This document shows, one piece after another, positions 62,156-64,000 of a DNA stretch of 64,000 nucleotides. The notes under the pieces are model-generated. The model had not been told where the DNA came from. It was given only the letters and a program-made list of their open reading frames with translations, and did not search any database. The position numbers and the translations under genes were made by a program. The stretch spans positions 2,852,001 through 2,916,000 of the forward strand of contig CM049986.1 of the NCBI GenBank assembly GCA_016630955.3. Reading direction: 5' to 3'. Source of the DNA: Didymella arachidicola (Eukaryota; Ascomycota; Dothideomycetes; Pleosporales; Didymellaceae). Each line of letters starts with the position of its first letter. The stretch's first letter is position 1.

Positions 62156-63816
62156 GTGGATGGTGGCTTATCGCTCATGCTGGTGTCCTCCCTCTCTAAG
62201 GTTGAGGGTTTAGTGTAGATAGTTGATTGTGGGAGTAGACTGTTGGCAGACATGTCCCTTACATTCAGGTTTGCACGGCCTGCAGCAGCCCGTCTTGGTC
62301 TCTTTTCTCTACCAATAGTGGGCAGGGATTCTTGTGAGGCGCTGCTTGTTCCAGTTGTAGCTGCCCTGCTGTCTTCCTTAGGTGCTTGCCTCCAGGGAGG
62401 AGGGTGAGGGGGTGATAACTCCTGAGCGGCCTCTAGTGGAGTTTCCTTATGCGGCCGAGTTGCCTGGTTAAGGGTCTCGTCTACTGTTCTGTAAAGATGC
62501 TGGTATGTTACTCTGCCTGCGCGGCGGATAGCGTTTAGTTCAGCTATAGTAGGCTTAATTATGTGTCTATGCACCCGGTGAGGGGCGGCAGGGCAGTTGG
62601 AGTGACTAGCTGGGTGTAGGCTGTGGCAGTTGGTGCACTTGGCTTTATAAGGACAGTTGTCCCTATAGAGCCCTTGGTGTCTATCTGTGCGATCCCCGCA
62701 GTGTGCACAGCGGGCCAGCCGAGTACAACAGGCGGCGTTGCAGTATTGTTGGCAGCCTAGGTTGTGCCGCTGTATAGTAGGGTGTTTGTAGATTTCTTTA
62801 GAGAACTGGCTAGTGCTAAAGAGCTGAAATAGGCAGACGGGCTCCTTGTATGATATAATCCAGGTAATCAGGCCATTCTGGTTGGCCCCGTGTCGTGAGG
62901 TTCTGCAGCTGACTGGCTGCTTGCCTGTTTGTGAGCGGGCCTCTTCCTCTACCAGCTGGGTGGTAGTAGGTAGTTCGGTACCGTCGAGAGTCCGGAAGGA
63001 GCTGGGCACCCCTTGTACCGCATAGTTGATCCAGCGCTCTGGTATCCTGACCGCATCTCTGTCTAGGGCGCGTAACAGAAGCTCCCGGTTTTCTACGGTT
63101 AGTAGTCGCTCCCGGAGGTTCTGGTTAGCTGGGGTGATTGCCCAGCCTGTTTTGATTGGCGATGCAGTGGGGATGTCCTAGAGGGTGATTCCTTCTATGC
63201 TCCTGCATACAGCCTGCCTTACTGCAAATGGTGAGGGTTGTTGCAGTCGTATTGCTGGGTTAGAGATGGCAATGAAGATCCGATTGTCTTCTTTTGGCTT
63301 AGCTAGCGGGGCAGGCCGCGGTCTAGCAGGGATCAGGGGTCGGCTAGTGCCCCTATCCAACGTTTGGGGGTCTCTGGCTACGTCCGCCCAAGAGCGGCGT
63401 TCCGGGTCCTGGCTCGTGGAGTTGCTGTAGCTGGCATCGCTGCTCCAGCGGGAGCTGCTGGGAGAGTTGCTTGGGGAGAGGGAGGTCAGGGCGTGGATGA
63501 CCTTCTGCTGCAGCGCCTCTGCGACCCTAGCTTCTTTGGGGTTAGTGTAGCTCTGCGCGTGTTGATCTACGGCTGCTGCGAAGGCAGCAGTGATGTTGTT
63601 CCATAGCTGGGTGGTCTGCTGGGTCTCGGTGATGTGGCGTTGAACGGCATCAGAGACTCGGGGTTTGGGAGCGCCCCCACCGGGGTTCTGGCTGCTCAGA
63701 AAGGGTGCATAGTGATGCACGTACTCCTGGGGCCGTCTTGGGACGCGTGTATACAGCTGCTGAGGGATCTCAGGGTCTGGAGACCCTGTGTGCTGGGAGG
63801 AGGGAGACTCTGCTAT
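62149..63816 (-). pseudogene. LINE copy 4 ORF1, start codon and one internal codon lost
   Basis: The position equivalent to the ATG is ATA (63814-63816), a G-to-A change, and a TAG at 63178-63180 splits the frame. Otherwise it parallels the intact ORF1 (556 codons): the FIAISNP region, zinc knuckles (CNAACCTRLARCAHC, CTNCHSLHPASHSNC) and a basic Ser-rich C-terminus. Confidence 0.9.
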
Positions 63817-63965
63817 CCTATTAAGCTCCTTGCGCGTCGCGCAGGGGGCCTAGGCGGACGTTAGAGGTACTCCCAGAGTGGCCGCAGTGAGCCGGATCGT
63901 TTGCTGTGATTTTTGGGGCTTCTGTGAAGGAAACCCAGAAATCAAAAGATTGGTGTTCGGTGTGT

Positions 63966-64000
63966 GGCTTGAGAGGGTTGGTTGGTTAGTTGGTTGGTAT
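63966..64000 (-). repeat. Target duplication and 3' tail of a further LINE
   Basis: CTCTCAAGCC (63966-63975) is followed, in LINE sense upstream, by an AACC repeat and ATACC as at the 3' end of every LINE here (AATGAATACCAACC). So another LINE copy precedes copy 4 head-to-tail beyond the window, as in the left array. Confidence 0.75.

Larger units (their letters stand above)
57974..63965 (-). mobile_element. LINE copy 4, near full length, lightly RIP-mutated
   Basis: 5992 bp, reversed. The 3' tail (AACC)n is at 57974-57993 and the 5' end ACACCGAACACC near 63953-63964. It is flanked by a perfect 10-bp duplication CTCTCAAGCC (57964-57973 and 63966-63975). It keeps the whole LINE layout but has a mutated ORF1 start, nonsense codons and at least one frameshift. 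It diverges clearly from copy 1, so it represents an older lineage of the same family. Confidence 0.92.

Noticed and set aside
1..64000. tRNA, rRNA or other structured RNA genes
   Set aside because: No cloverleaf with proper A and B boxes and no rRNA-like conserved blocks were found by reading; the weak B-box-like GATTCGA in the non-autonomous element is insufficient.

Overview
The window is a transposon-dense, repeat-induced-point-mutation (RIP) type region of a filamentous ascomycete genome (Pezizomycotina, plausibly a Dothideomycete). The reasons are short spliceosomal introns of 47-59 nt, a Tad1-like LINE, a chromodomain Ty3/Gypsy element, many pogo/Fot1-type DNA transposons with TA target duplications, and long AT-rich blocks in which CpA/TpG has become TpA while CpG is kept. 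No RNA gene or CRISPR was found.

Left part (1-31.2 kb). A pogo-like transposase gene (family A) is cut after its catalytic domain at codons for Pro-Leu-Gln-Pro (411-420) and resumes at about 29.85 kb. Between the halves lies a head-to-tail LINE array: a 21-bp remnant, an intact LINE (452-6497, two open reading frames), an 831-bp non-autonomous relative, and two RIP-degraded LINE copies. Inserted in the degraded copies are two solo LTRs, a complete Gypsy element with identical LTRs (11068-18264), two identical intact Fot1-like transposons in opposite orientation (20363-22196 and 23678-25511), and one decayed transposon (27677-29523). A 10-bp target motif is repeated at every array junction.

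Middle. 31.2-34.9 kb holds broken pogo-type transposons. 34.98-42.95 kb is the only host-gene island: an O-methyltransferase (minus), a cytochrome P450 (plus) and an unrecognised 577-residue protein (plus), with a 391-bp MITE between the first two.

Right part (43-64 kb). More pogo-type elements follow, one with its central transposase segment inverted, plus a third solo LTR and an intact 3.2-kb DD34E transposon with a second convergent gene (47663-50878). Several elements are crowded into shreds of another LINE copy. At 57049 a second family A element starts, and it carries a LINE copy (57974-63965) at the same transposase codons as the left array, flanked by a 10-bp duplication, with the tail of yet another LINE beyond it.

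The main result is that this LINE family appears to be sequence-specific for a site inside a pogo-type transposase gene, which would explain its head-to-tail arrays. Other notable items are an antisense Zn2Cys6-like gene inside the Gypsy element, a triple CX4CX2H module and a TTTTTTA -1 frameshift site in its gag, and doubled motifs in the terminal repeats of all the pogo families.
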